From a bacterium (GTDB lineage Bacteria > Planctomycetota > Planctomycetia > Planctomycetales > Planctomycetaceae): DNA of 64,000 bases. The notes beneath the pieces were generated by a model. The model was not told the origin of the DNA and made no database searches. It saw only the letters and a list, made by a program, of their open reading frames with translations. The stretch is from positions 1-64,000 of the forward strand of contig WGMU01000021.1 in NCBI GenBank assembly GCA_016124895.1, written 5' to 3'. The translations under genes were made by a program, and so were the position numbers. Of this stretch, positions 56,200 through 64,000 are shown in pieces. Numbering within the stretch: the stretch's first letter is position 1; each line of letters begins with the position of its first letter.

Positions 56200-57522
56200 T
56201 CACTTCGCCGCCAGTGAGACACACACAATCTCCTGATCATTGCGGGCGAAGACGCACTTGTCGGCGTAGGCGGGATGGCTCCAGACGACGCTGCGGCCCA
56301 GACCGACGCCCACCGGATCGAGCAGCTTTGTCCGGCTGACTTCCTCGTACTTCTCAGGCGACAGTCGAGCGATCACCAGGTCGCCGTTCTCGCCAAAGAT
56401 GAAGAACCGATCGCCGTTTCTCGTGACGAATGTCGCGCCTTCGTTCGGTCCGCGTTTCTCGTTGTCCTGCCCGTTGACCGGCTTCGACGTTCCCCACAGT
56501 CGCTCGCCTGTCGCGACGCGCATCGCGCGGAAAATGCCATTGCCGTCGATGCCGTAAGCCACGCCGTCCAGGACGAACGGCGTCCCGCTGACCGGAGCCA
56601 GACCGAGCGTTCGGGAACCCTGCCAGGCGTTCGTCACCGTTGGCTGCGACGCATCGAGTTTCAGTCCCAGCGACTTGCCGTTGTGGCCGCCTGCAAACAG
56701 AAAGTCGCCGCTCTTGCGAGGTGCCATGATCGCCATCGAAAACGCCGTCGCGAGCGGCTCGGACCAGTAGAGACTCCCGGTCTCGGGGTTCAGACTGTTA
56801 AGACTCTTTCCGTGAAAGATCAGCAGTTGCGTGACACCGCCGGCTTCAATCAGCGTCGGCGGACTGTAGCCGATTTCCGGGGTACTGAGTGTCTTCCAGA
56901 CTTCCCTGCCGGTTTCTTTGTCCAACGCCACGACGGCACTGTTCTCGCCGCCGGCCATGACAATCAGCAGGTTCTGATAGACCAGCGGATGCCCGGCATA
57001 GCCCCACAACGGCACCGGCGCGTTGTAAGTCTGCGGCAGATTCTTCGACCAGATGACGCGTCCTGTCGCCGCATCGAGACAATACAGATCGCCCATCGCG
57101 CCGAGCGTAAACACACGGCCGCCTTCCACCGTGGGCGTGCAGCGCGGTCCAGCCGGATAACTGATCGTGTAGTTGCAGGCGTACTCGTGCTTCCAGATTT
57201 CGTCGCCGGTCTGCGCGTCGAGACAATGGACTCGCTCGCGCCCCACCAGTTCGTTCCGCCGGGTCGGCGCCGGCTTATCATCGCCGGATGACTTCAGATA
57301 GTCAGTGACGAAAACCCGGCCTCCGACGACGGCCGGACCGGCAAAGCCGCCACTCACCGGCCTGCGCCACAGGACCTGCGGGCCAGCCTCTGGAAACGCG
57401 TCGATGATCCCCGTCTCGGTCCAGTCATCATCCCGGTTCGGCCCCATCCACTGCGGCCAGTCCGCAGCAAAGCCGGCGGTTGAGGTGAGGAACGCAGCGA
57501 CTGCGAAAACGGTACGTGTCAT
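56200..57522 (-). CDS. exported PQQ-repeat (BamB-like) beta-propeller protein
   Basis: A 440-residue secreted or periplasmic eight-bladed-propeller protein. MTRTVFAVAAFLTSTAGFAA is the signal peptide. DWPQWMGPNRDDDWTETGII is the typical planctomycete opening, and blades repeat forms such as RVFTLGAMGDLYCLDAATGRVIWS and VVALDKETGREVWKT. No catalytic residues of PQQ alcohol dehydrogenases are seen, so a binding or scaffold role is more likely. It is convergent with metH, with a 39-bp gap. Confidence 0.9.
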   Translation of the reverse strand: MTRTVFAVAAFLTSTAGFAADWPQWMGPNRDDDWTETGIIDAFPEAGPQVLWRRPVSGGFAGPAVVGGRVFVTDYLKSSGDDKPAPTRRNELVGRERVHCLDAQTGDEIWKHEYACNYTISYPAGPRCTPTVEGGRVFTLGAMGDLYCLDAATGRVIWSKNLPQTYNAPVPLWGYAGHPLVYQNLLIVMAGGENSAVVALDKETGREVWKTLSTPEIGYSPPTLIEAGGVTQLLIFHGKSLNSLNPETGSLYWSEPLATAFSMAIMAPRKSGDFLFAGGHNGKSLGLKLDASQPTVTNAWQGSRTLGLAPVSGTPFVLDGVAYGIDGNGIFRAMRVATGERLWGTSKPVNGQDNEKRGPNEGATFVTRNGDRFFIFGENGDLVIARLSPEKYEEVSRTKLLDPVGVGLGRSVVWSHPAYADKCVFARNDQEIVCVSLAAK

Positions 57523-57584
57523 GGTTCAGCCTGAATCTGGCACAGGAAGTTCTGGAATCAGGGAGCGAAAGTAAGTCACGCCCG

Positions 57585-58871
57585 TCACGGAGTCCTGTAA
57601 ACGGCGCCGTCTTTCATCACGAACACAACGTCGCGCGTCACACGGATATCGTCGATCGGATTGCCTTTCACCGCGACAACGTCAGCGATTTTGCCAGGTT
57701 CGAGCGTTCCCAGACGGTCGTCAATTTTCAGCAGCCGCGCCGCTTCCAGAGTGGCAGACTGAATTGCCTGCATGGGCGACAGGCCACCTTCAACCATCCA
57801 CTGAAACTCCTGAGCGTTCTCACCGTGCGGCGAGACTCCCGAGTCAGTCCCGAAAGCAATCTTCACACCCGCCTTCGCGGCGCGAGCAAACATCTGTCGC
57901 GCGACCGGACCAATCGCTGCCGCTTTGGGCCGCACAATCGCCGGGAAGTAGTCGTCTTCCTCGGCCTTCTGAGCGACCCAGATCCCGGCCGAAATTGTCG
58001 GCACCAGGTAAGTCCCGCGCTCTTTCATGAGCTGCATGACTTCGTCGGTCATGAACGTTCCGTGTTCGATCGAGTCCACTCCGGCCAGCACGGCCCGCTT
58101 CATCCCCTCGGTCCCGTGCGCGTGAACGGCGACCGTCATGCCGTAGTCCTTCGCTGTTTCAACAATCACGCGCAGTTCTTCCTCCGTGAACTGCGGGTTC
58201 TGGCCATTGGCTGCCAGGCTGAGCACACCGCCTGTCGCCGTCAGCTTGATCAGGTCAGCGCCGTCCTTATATCGCTGCCGGACAGCCTTCCGTGCGTCGT
58301 CGGGCCCGTTCACGACTCCATCGACAGGATCGGCATCACGGCGGAAATCGCCCTTCAGTCCGTTGGTCGGATCGGCGTGCCCTCCAGTCGTCGCCAGCGA
58401 CTTCCCCGAGGTAAAGATGCGCGGCCCAACGACCCAGCCCTCGTCGATCGCCTTCCGCAGCGACACTGAGTTCACTCCGTTATCGCCCAGATCGCGGACT
58501 GTCGTGAAGCCGGCCATCAGTGTCCGTTTCGCGTAGACCGTCGACCGCAGCGCGTAATCCGCCTGATTCATGAAGAACTTGTCTGAGTAGACCTTGCTGT
58601 GATGCTGCGACATTAAATGCGTGTGCATGTCCATCCAGCCGGGCGTCACCGTGTACGGCTTCAGGTCGATCAGCAAGTCATCGGGTTTCGGCTCGGCATA
58701 CCCCTTGTCGACGGAGACAATCCGGCCGTCGCCAACCACCAGTGTCATCTCGTGATGGACCTGTCCGTCGTAGCCGTTGATCAGCCGCCCGGCGTGAATG
58801 ATCGTCGCAGCGTGCGCCGCCACGGCGGTCATCAGGATGATCGACGCTGTCGCGATTGCTTTCCCCAGCAT
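57585..58871 (-). CDS. exported metal-dependent amidohydrolase
   Basis: A 428-residue amidohydrolase-superfamily enzyme close to the secreted prolidase/imidazolonepropionase-like group. A signal peptide ([21 protein letters not shown]) precedes a beta-sandwich ([13 protein letters not shown]). Metal ligands are HTH in [11 protein letters not shown], the likely carboxylated Lys in [10 protein letters not shown], His in [10 protein letters not shown], His in SIEHGTFM, and Asp in IAFGTDSGV. The C-terminus returns to the sandwich ([19 protein letters not shown]). GGAGCG 6 bases before the ATG at 58871 fixes the start; the longer frame to 59024 lacks family sequence. It probably acts on a dipeptide or related amide outside the cytoplasm. 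Confidence 0.9.
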   Translation of the reverse strand: MLGKAIATASIILMTAVAAHAATIIHAGRLINGYDGQVHHEMTLVVGDGRIVSVDKGYAEPKPDDLLIDLKPYTVTPGWMDMHTHLMSQHHSKVYSDKFFMNQADYALRSTVYAKRTLMAGFTTVRDLGDNGVNSVSLRKAIDEGWVVGPRIFTSGKSLATTGGHADPTNGLKGDFRRDADPVDGVVNGPDDARKAVRQRYKDGADLIKLTATGGVLSLAANGQNPQFTEEELRVIVETAKDYGMTVAVHAHGTEGMKRAVLAGVDSIEHGTFMTDEVMQLMKERGTYLVPTISAGIWVAQKAEEDDYFPAIVRPKAAAIGPVARQMFARAAKAGVKIAFGTDSGVSPHGENAQEFQWMVEGGLSPMQAIQSATLEAARLLKIDDRLGTLEPGKIADVVAVKGNPIDDIRVTRDVVFVMKDGAVYRTP

Positions 58872-59101
58872 ATGAACGCTCCGAATCCAGAGAATGACCC
58901 TACTTCGGCTGGCGACCTCCAGCCGGGCCGGAGTGTATCCGACTGGCTGCTGCCGCAAACAACTCGCCACCGTTTGCTTCGTCTGTCTGGGGCTCCATTC
59001 AGACCGCCGAGTTGATCTGGACATCAGACGTCAAAACCTGCGTCGTGACAACGCGGGGACAGAAAAGACTGTGAGCCCTGCCCTGCCAACCGCTGAAGCA
59101 C

Positions 59102-60091
59102 TCAGCCTCGCACGGGATCGGGCTGCCTCCACGGTGGCGGGTAAGTCTGATCGATCTGGTCGAAATGTGCGGCGGGAATCTCAACAGTCAGCGAATCAAT
59201 CGCGTCCTGAATCTGCTTCAGACTCTTCACACCAACCACCAGGGAACTCATCGCTGGCTGACGGAGAGCCCACGCGAGCGAATACTGAGCGGGCGGAACT
59301 CCGAGGTCCGAGGCGAGTGCGTCCACTTTCTCCAGCCGGTCGAACAGCGCGTCGTCGAAGTCCCACATCCATGCGGGCTTCTCCGCCGCGCGCGAATCAC
59401 CTGGGGGCTTCTGGCCTCGCGAGTACTTGCCCGTTAGCAGACCTCCCTGCAGCGGCTGATACGGAGTCACGCCGATCGAATGTCGCGCGCAGAATTCCAG
59501 ATCCTGCTGAAACTCACGACGCAGCAGACTGAACGGAATCTGCGACGAGACCACTCGCGGCCAGCCATGACGGTCGGCCAGCCAGAGCATTTCGCACAGT
59601 TGAGCCGCGTTGTGGTTCGACGCGCCGAAGTACCGCACCTTGCCCTGCCGGACACACTGATCAATGGCGGCCAGCGTTGTCTCCAGCGGAACGTGCTTAT
59701 CGGGCCAGTGAATAATGTAGAGATCAATATAGTCCGTCTGCAGCCGCTTCAGACTGCGATCCACCTCGCGCAGAATGTGCGACGCCGAGAGCCCTCGATC
59801 CTGCGGCCCCGACCCAACCGGCGCACAGACCTTCGTGGCCACAACCGCCTGATCCCGCCGCCCGACGAGCGCCTTGCCGACAATCTCCTCAGCCGTCCCG
59901 CCAGGACTTCCCAGATAGCGGGCATAACCCTCGTAAACATTGGCTGTGTCGATGAAGTTGATCCCCAGATCCATTGCTCCATGGACCAGTCGAATCGCCT
60001 CAGCTTCCGTGACCGGCGTCCCGAACGTCATCGTCCCCAGACAGATCGGCGAGACCAGCAGCCCGCTTGCCCCAAGTTCGCGGTAGTTCAT
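59102..60091 (-). CDS. aldo/keto reductase
   Basis: A 329-residue NADPH-dependent TIM-barrel oxidoreductase. It starts MNYRELGASGLLVSPICLGT. The catalytic tetrad is visible: Asp in NFIDTANVY, Tyr in the same motif, Lys in VVATKV and His in YIIHWPD. Cofactor-site sequence includes RYFGASNHNA and a late VGVKSLKQIQDAI. GAGGAA precedes the ATG. It belongs to the YajO/Tas-like branch; the natural substrate cannot be told. It is transcribed alone, 230 bp upstream of the amidohydrolase gene. Confidence 0.93.
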   Translation of the reverse strand: MNYRELGASGLLVSPICLGTMTFGTPVTEAEAIRLVHGAMDLGINFIDTANVYEGYARYLGSPGGTAEEIVGKALVGRRDQAVVATKVCAPVGSGPQDRGLSASHILREVDRSLKRLQTDYIDLYIIHWPDKHVPLETTLAAIDQCVRQGKVRYFGASNHNAAQLCEMLWLADRHGWPRVVSSQIPFSLLRREFQQDLEFCARHSIGVTPYQPLQGGLLTGKYSRGQKPPGDSRAAEKPAWMWDFDDALFDRLEKVDALASDLGVPPAQYSLAWALRQPAMSSLVVGVKSLKQIQDAIDSLTVEIPAAHFDQIDQTYPPPWRQPDPVRG

Positions 60092-60655
60092 GGTGGTTCC
60101 TCAAGAGCATCAGAGAATCGCGGACGAGACCATCGGTCAGCGGCGCGCCGTGGTCAAGCATGGCCGTTTCTGGCGGTGAAGTTCAGCAGAATACGGTCGC
60201 TCTGATGCCAGACAAGCAACTGGAATTCTGGAATGCGTTCGATTGATCCTGGGGCGTCGGAACTGAGCATGACGCGACCCATGAAAACTGAGGAGTTACG
60301 AACTTTGGTGAATCTGCCCAGCATGACGGCTGCCTATGGCGCGCGGTTCACCCCGGAGCAATCGATCGTAAGTCGCCCGCGGTTCTGGATCGCGTTTCGC
60401 CCTGCGCTTCGAGGTTTTTTCTGCGCCGGTTGAGTCCCGGCCGGGTAACACGGAAGGCTCGTCAGAATCGATGCTGACGAGCCTGTTTTCGATGAAGCGA
60501 CGTAAACCTTCGAGACGTCTCTTCTCACCAGCTTTTTTCGAGATTGCGAACCTGGGTTCGGGGGCATTCTCTACCACATCCGCTATCACTACAGTTCCGG
60601 CCCGAATCACTCGGGCTCGTAGCTTTCGACCTGCCTTAGTCTGAGAGGTGCCGCG
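60092..60655. other. 564-bp intergenic region with an orphan plus-strand terminator
   Basis: Both flanking genes point away from this gap (aldo/keto reductase left, phosphoesterase right), so it should hold two promoters. It also contains a strong hairpin terminator on the plus strand at 60455-60489 with no recognised plus-strand gene before it. A frame at 60233-60433 (66 codons) has no family resemblance. Confidence 0.55.
60455..60489 (+). terminator. orphan rho-independent terminator
   Basis: aggctcgtcag (60455-60465) and ctgacgagcct (60474-60484) pair perfectly around an 8-base loop and are followed by gtttt. No gene ends upstream on this strand, so it may close a small RNA or a leader transcript of the phosphoesterase gene. 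Confidence 0.75.
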
Positions 60656-61510
60656 ATGCGATTGAGTCTGCTTCGAACTGTTCTGCTGACGGCAGTGATC
60701 ATCGCAGCCCGACCTGCCAACTCTCGTGCCGAGGAAGCAGACTCAGGGACCGTCACGTTCTATGCGATGGGAGACGTGCCCTACGCTCCGGAAGAGGACC
60801 GGCTGCTGCCTGAGCAGATTGCCGCAATCGCGGCAGACGCGGAATTCGTGATCCACGTTGGTGACATCAAGCGAGGGGCTCCACCATGCGACGAGGCCGT
60901 CTATCGGAAGGTTGCCGGCATGCTCCGCAAGTCGGTCGCTCCGGTCTTTATCATTCCCGGCGATAATGAATGGAACGACTGCACTTCGCCAGATGATGCC
61001 TGGAAGTTCTGGACACAACACTTCATGCGGTTCGACGAGCAATGGAATCACACTTTCAAAGTAGCACGTCAGCCAGAACGCAACGAGAACTTCGCCTTCG
61101 TTCGCAGACAGGTGCTGTTTATCGGCCTGAACATCGTTGGCGGCCGCGTTCATGACGCGGCTGAATGGAAAACGCGACTCACTGCCGATCTCGACTGGGT
61201 AAAACAGACCCTGAGCCGTCACGGAGCGGATGTCACCAGCCTGGTCATTTTCGGGCACGCGAATCCCGCCATGACTCATACGGCGTTCTTCGAGCCACTG
61301 AATGACGTTGCTCGGTCATTCCAGAAGCCGATTCTCTACCTGCACGGCGACGGTCATAAATGGATTCTCGACCGACCGTTTGCAGCCCGAAACATTCTGC
61401 GGGTGCAGGTCGATCAAGGTGGCATTGCCCCACCGGTAAAGGTGACAGTCAGGAACAGCGGGAATCAGCCGTTCGTCTTCGATCGTCGTAACGGCAAAGC
61501 CGCAGAATAG
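60656..61510 (+). CDS. exported metallophosphoesterase
   Basis: A 284-residue calcineurin-like phosphoesterase. Signal peptide MRLSLLRTVLLTAVIIAARPA. The metal-site blocks occur in order: FYAMGDVPYAPEE (GDxx with the usual His replaced), FVIHVGDIKRGAPP, FIIPGDNEWNDC (GNHD variant), LVIFGHANP and YLHGDGHKW. Such secreted relatives hydrolyse phosphodiesters or phosphomonoesters; the substrate is unknown. GAGAGGTG precedes the ATG at normal distance. It is monocistronic. Confidence 0.85.
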   Translation: MRLSLLRTVLLTAVIIAARPANSRAEEADSGTVTFYAMGDVPYAPEEDRLLPEQIAAIAADAEFVIHVGDIKRGAPPCDEAVYRKVAGMLRKSVAPVFIIPGDNEWNDCTSPDDAWKFWTQHFMRFDEQWNHTFKVARQPERNENFAFVRRQVLFIGLNIVGGRVHDAAEWKTRLTADLDWVKQTLSRHGADVTSLVIFGHANPAMTHTAFFEPLNDVARSFQKPILYLHGDGHKWILDRPFAARNILRVQVDQGGIAPPVKVTVRNSGNQPFVFDRRNGKAAE

Positions 61511-61775
61511 AAGAGTCATGCTCCCTGGCGGAGCAAGCCGGGACTGTCGGACCGGTCGTCAGCGGCCTGCCGAGCCGGCGATCTGGCCTCGGCTGCGGCA
61601 AAGGATTCTGCGGCGTTCCAGTCGCCCGATCGGATTTCTCCCCTGATTTCAATGGAGTTGCACACATCCATTCCTGCCCGGCGTGCGGACGAACTTCAGT
61701 GGCACGGATTCGGCTGCTACGATCTCTGGCTCTTCCGAACTCTTCTCACCGACACGCAGCGCAGGAGCACTCAGC

Positions 61776-62621
61776 ATGAGCCAGTGGCCGATTGGAGTTT
61801 TCACGTCCGTCGACGAAGGTCTCGGCGTCCATCTGGACGTCGCTCAGGAACTCGGCATCCCGACCGTTCATCTGCATGCCCCCAGCCTCGACAAGCGGAA
61901 CGAAGCCGGTGCGAAGGACTGGCTGGCGAAGTCGCAGGCGGCGGGCATCGAAGCGACGGTCGTCTTCAGCGGTTTCGCAGGCGAGACCTACGAGAGCATT
62001 CAGCGCACCGCCGAAACGGTCGGCCTGGTTCCCGAAGCTCTGCGTGATCAGCGGGCGGCGGAATATCGGACGGTGTCGGACTTCGCAAAGCTGATCGGCT
62101 GCCCTGTCGTCGCGCTGCATATCGGCTTTGTGCCCGAACACGGCTCGGACAGTTACAGAAACCTGATCGAAGTCACGCAGAGCCTGCTGGACTATGTCAA
62201 AGACAACGGCCAGAACCTGCATCTGGAAACCGGCCAGGAATCCGCCGACCACCTGCTGGAATTCATCGGCGACGTCAACCGCGACAACCTGTTCATCAAC
62301 TTCGATCCCGCCAACATGATCCTGTACGGGACCGGCGATCCGATTGAGGCGCTGAAGAAAGTCGGCCACCTGGTCCGCAGCATCCACTGCAAGGACGCGA
62401 CCTGGGCTCCGGAAGGCGTCCGCGGCAAGGAGTGGGGTGCTGAAGTGCCACTGGGCGATGGCGATGTCGGCATGGAGACGTACCTGAGAACTCTGAAAGA
62501 ACTCGGCTACGATGGCCCGCTGACGATCGAACGCGAAATCGCCCACGACCGCGAACGCCAGAAGGCCGACATCGGCAAAGCGGTCGACCTGCTGACGGAT
62601 CTGAGATCTCTGATCCTGTGA
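61776..62621 (+). CDS. sugar phosphate isomerase/epimerase (xylose isomerase-like TIM barrel)
   Basis: A 281-residue member of the AP-endonuclease-2/xylose-isomerase-like family. It opens MSQWPIGVFTSVDEGLGVHLD, with later VALHIGFVPEHGSD, NLHLETGQESADHLLEF (metal Glu), NFDPANMILYGTGDPIEAL (Asp ligand), RSIHCKDATW (His ligand) and PLGDGDVGMETYL, ending PLTIEREIAHD. These match the metal-binding ladder of the family. It probably interconverts a keto/aldo sugar in the cytoplasm. GCAGGAG precedes the ATG at 61776; the open frame back to 61683 is not needed. Confidence 0.9.
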   Translation: MSQWPIGVFTSVDEGLGVHLDVAQELGIPTVHLHAPSLDKRNEAGAKDWLAKSQAAGIEATVVFSGFAGETYESIQRTAETVGLVPEALRDQRAAEYRTVSDFAKLIGCPVVALHIGFVPEHGSDSYRNLIEVTQSLLDYVKDNGQNLHLETGQESADHLLEFIGDVNRDNLFINFDPANMILYGTGDPIEALKKVGHLVRSIHCKDATWAPEGVRGKEWGAEVPLGDGDVGMETYLRTLKELGYDGPLTIEREIAHDRERQKADIGKAVDLLTDLRSLIL

Positions 62622-62691
62622 TTCTCCGGTCTGAGTGCCGCCATCGCACCCGACAAAGCAACGATCCCGTCAGCCGCTGCGGGTCAAGAGA

Positions 62692-62752
62692 GGTGCCACT
62701 GCCGACCTGTCCGGCCTGCATGAAACACTGCTGGCAAGCCAGCAGTGGCACC
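62692..62752. repeat. nested palindromic repeat with core gtgccactg
   Basis: Outer arms 62692-62702 (ggtgccactgc) and 62742-62752 are perfectly complementary, and an inner hairpin cactgctggc/gccagcagtg (62726-62747) overlaps the right arm, giving alternative folds. It shares the gtgccactg core with 47914-47970. It marks the border between ordinary high-GC genes and the lower-GC toxin/immunity cassette. Confidence 0.7.
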
Positions 62753-62763
62753 AGGCGTGATCA

Positions 62764-63366
62764 ATGTTGAAGGGGAACAACTTGAAAAACGTCGCACTGA
62801 TTCTTCCAAAACGTGGCGCCCGCACCCCTGCACTGGACAACCGGAAGTCAGTTATCGATTGGGGGAAACTTCATATCGACTGTTGGCACTTCTCCTCGGG
62901 CGATGTCGACGCGGATATCCGTCCTCAGAAACTGGTCGTCGATCATCCCCAGGCTGCATCCTGGGATTACTATCCGAATGCCGGGACGTGGGGTGTAGTG
63001 TCGGAGCGCCTATGGGCGTGCCTGAAGAGATTCTCGTCGGGGTACTTTGACGGCTGGCCAGCTACACTTAATGGTACACAGTTCTATATTCTGCGAAGGA
63101 TTGGAAAGATTGATTGCCTGGACCACGCACGGTGCGGACAGCACCAAATGGGGAAAGGCATTTCTTATGACCCTTACGAGTTTAATGAGACAGAACTGCC
63201 AGACAGCGCCGTCTTCAGCATTCCTGAGAGTTCATTTCTCTTCGCAACGGAGGATGTTGCAAACTTAGTGATCCAGAAACACTTCAACGGTGTAAGAGTT
63301 CGCAACGCGAGAGGACATCGCGCGATGCTAAGAAACATGGATTGGCCACCGTCTCTCGAAAGTTAA
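62764..63366 (+). CDS. Imm11-like immunity protein
   Basis: Up to 200 residues, cytoplasmic, no signal. The middle reads SWDYYPNAGTWGVVSERL, then QFYILRRIGKIDCLDHA, then PYEFNETELPDSAVFSIPES and VANLVIQKHFNGVRV. This layout matches the Imm11 (formerly DUF1629) family of immunity proteins in polymorphic toxin systems as I know it. It should bind and block a toxin partner. The annotated ATG has a poor ribosome site; a TTG at 62782 has AAGGGG about 7 bases upstream and may be the true start (194 residues). The toxin-like gene follows after 3 bp. Base composition is visibly lower in GC than upstream genes, which suggests transfer. Confidence 0.72.
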   Translation: MLKGNNLKNVALILPKRGARTPALDNRKSVIDWGKLHIDCWHFSSGDVDADIRPQKLVVDHPQAASWDYYPNAGTWGVVSERLWACLKRFSSGYFDGWPATLNGTQFYILRRIGKIDCLDHARCGQHQMGKGISYDPYEFNETELPDSAVFSIPESSFLFATEDVANLVIQKHFNGVRVRNARGHRAMLRNMDWPPSLES

Positions 63367-63369
63367 GCG

Positions 63370-63993
63370 ATGAACTCGTGTCGCGAGTTGGAAATTCGCT
63401 ATCAATTGCAGGCAGCCGTCATTGGGCCGATCCGGAATGTTGCCGGAAGGAAAGCGTGGCTGGAGAATCTCACGGCAATCATCGCATTCGCTGCCGTGGT
63501 CCGTGATCTTGCCGGCAAGGCCGAGGATCCCAATGCCTGCCCCAACTGCGGCGGGGGGTGTGAGGGTGGAGAATGCCGGCCTGACGACGATACCGATTAC
63601 TGTGCAGATACAGAGTTCAGTTATGTAGAGAGGCCTCGTGGATACCCGAGCTGGACGGCGTACGTCGTTGATCGTTGTCATGGATCGACTGACGGAATAG
63701 AGAATCCTCACGGCCACCACATTGTGATGAATGGGGATGCTTTTCCCGAGAACGCCGAGGCTCGGCAGATTCTCTGCAAGTATGACATCGACCCGTATAC
63801 GGGCTGTGCGAACTTGACGATCTCACCGAACCGATGCCATTCCGGAGCGTATGCTCGACACGTCTTGAATGAATTACAGCGGGCAGACGAGACCGACGAC
63901 GAGGATGAGATCATCCGTACCCTCGGACGACTCGCCGAATGGCACCGAGGCTGTGGTGCTGGACCGGGCGTCTCAGAGGAGACCGACGAATGA
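63370..63993 (+). CDS. free-standing AHH-type nuclease toxin, Cys-rich
   Basis: A 207-residue protein. The C-terminal half resembles the AHH family of the HNH/Endo VII nuclease superfamily: GHHIVMNGDAFPENAEARQI with the His pair at 116-117, LCKYDIDPYTGCANLTISPN, then CHSGAYARHVLNEL (His157, His164). Gly replaces the first Ala of AHH. The N-terminal half has a helix and a Cys cluster (CPNCGGGCEGGEC, 57-69); 11 Cys occur in all. There is no signal peptide, Rhs repeat or secretion domain, so it is a toxin tip without its delivery part or a solo toxin. It starts 3 bp after the Imm11-like gene and overlaps the next frame by 4 bp. Nuclease activity is inferred. Confidence 0.68.
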   Translation: MNSCRELEIRYQLQAAVIGPIRNVAGRKAWLENLTAIIAFAAVVRDLAGKAEDPNACPNCGGGCEGGECRPDDDTDYCADTEFSYVERPRGYPSWTAYVVDRCHGSTDGIENPHGHHIVMNGDAFPENAEARQILCKYDIDPYTGCANLTISPNRCHSGAYARHVLNELQRADETDDEDEIIRTLGRLAEWHRGCGAGPGVSEETDE

Positions 63994-64000
63994 ATGACAC
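63990..64000 (+). CDS. start of a further gene, cut by window end
   Basis: An ATG at 63990 overlaps the toxin-gene stop in an ATGA junction, and a second ATG follows at 63994. Only the first residues (MND or MT) are visible. By position it is likely to be a further immunity protein, because such genes usually sit directly behind their toxin. That is inference from gene order alone. Confidence 0.35.

Noticed and set aside
60510-60600. tRNA-like stretch with a ggttcg motif
   Set aside because: No acceptor, D or anticodon arms of the right size could be paired around it.

Overview
The window reads as chromosomal DNA of a planctomycete (Planctomycetota, probably Planctomycetaceae-like). The main evidence is two tandem PSCyt1/DUF1549/DUF1553 plus DUF1501 gene pairs and a third, unpaired DUF1501 gene. 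DUF1571, DUF1080, DUF3604 and Cys-type sulfatase proteins, an ECF sigma factor paired with a FecR-type anti-sigma protein, and many secreted beta-propeller and beta-helix proteins point the same way. Base composition is high-GC throughout except the last 1.2 kb. No tRNA, rRNA or CRISPR array was seen.

Layout. 0-9.5 kb: a dehydrogenase cut by the window edge, a secreted serine hydrolase, csrA translationally coupled to an unknown small gene, a LysM protein, clpC, a 1.1-kb gene-free stretch and a DUF1571 protein. 9.5-12.5 kb: an unpaired DUF1501 gene, an IS110 transposase 5' remnant fused head-on to a truncated CHAT-protease gene, and an ArsR regulator; this is a rearrangement scar. 12.8-26.3 kb: one co-directional minus-strand cluster, in transcription order ECF sigma, FecR anti-sigma, PSD, DUF1501, PSD, DUF1501, and a polysaccharide pyruvyl transferase-like protein; I infer a self-regulated surface or cell-envelope catabolic locus. 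26.4-38.4 kb: SGNH hydrolase, DUF3604 protein, sulfatase coupled to a GT-C membrane protein, a trypsin-HEAT membrane protein, an SMP-30 lactonase and a PH-domain protein.

38.4-49 kb is mostly housekeeping: ftsH, a PPi-type phosphofructokinase, accC and accB (separated by a terminator), a thioredoxin-like protein, rtcB, a beta-helix protein and a 2-hydroxyacid dehydrogenase. 49-62.6 kb: a double-DUF1080 protein, a DUF1801-MmcQ fusion coupled to an aquaporin with a Cys-rich tail, metH, a PQQ-type propeller, an amidohydrolase, an aldo/keto reductase, a phosphoesterase and a sugar isomerase. Two related palindromes lie near 47.9 and 62.7 kb.

The last 1.2 kb (62.76-64.0 kb) is the most unusual part. 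A lower-GC cassette holds an Imm11-like immunity protein, a free-standing Cys-rich AHH-type nuclease toxin without delivery domains, and the 4-bp-overlapping start of a third gene. I read it as a polymorphic toxin/immunity module next to a palindromic repeat. All functional assignments come from motif recognition only; no database search was possible.
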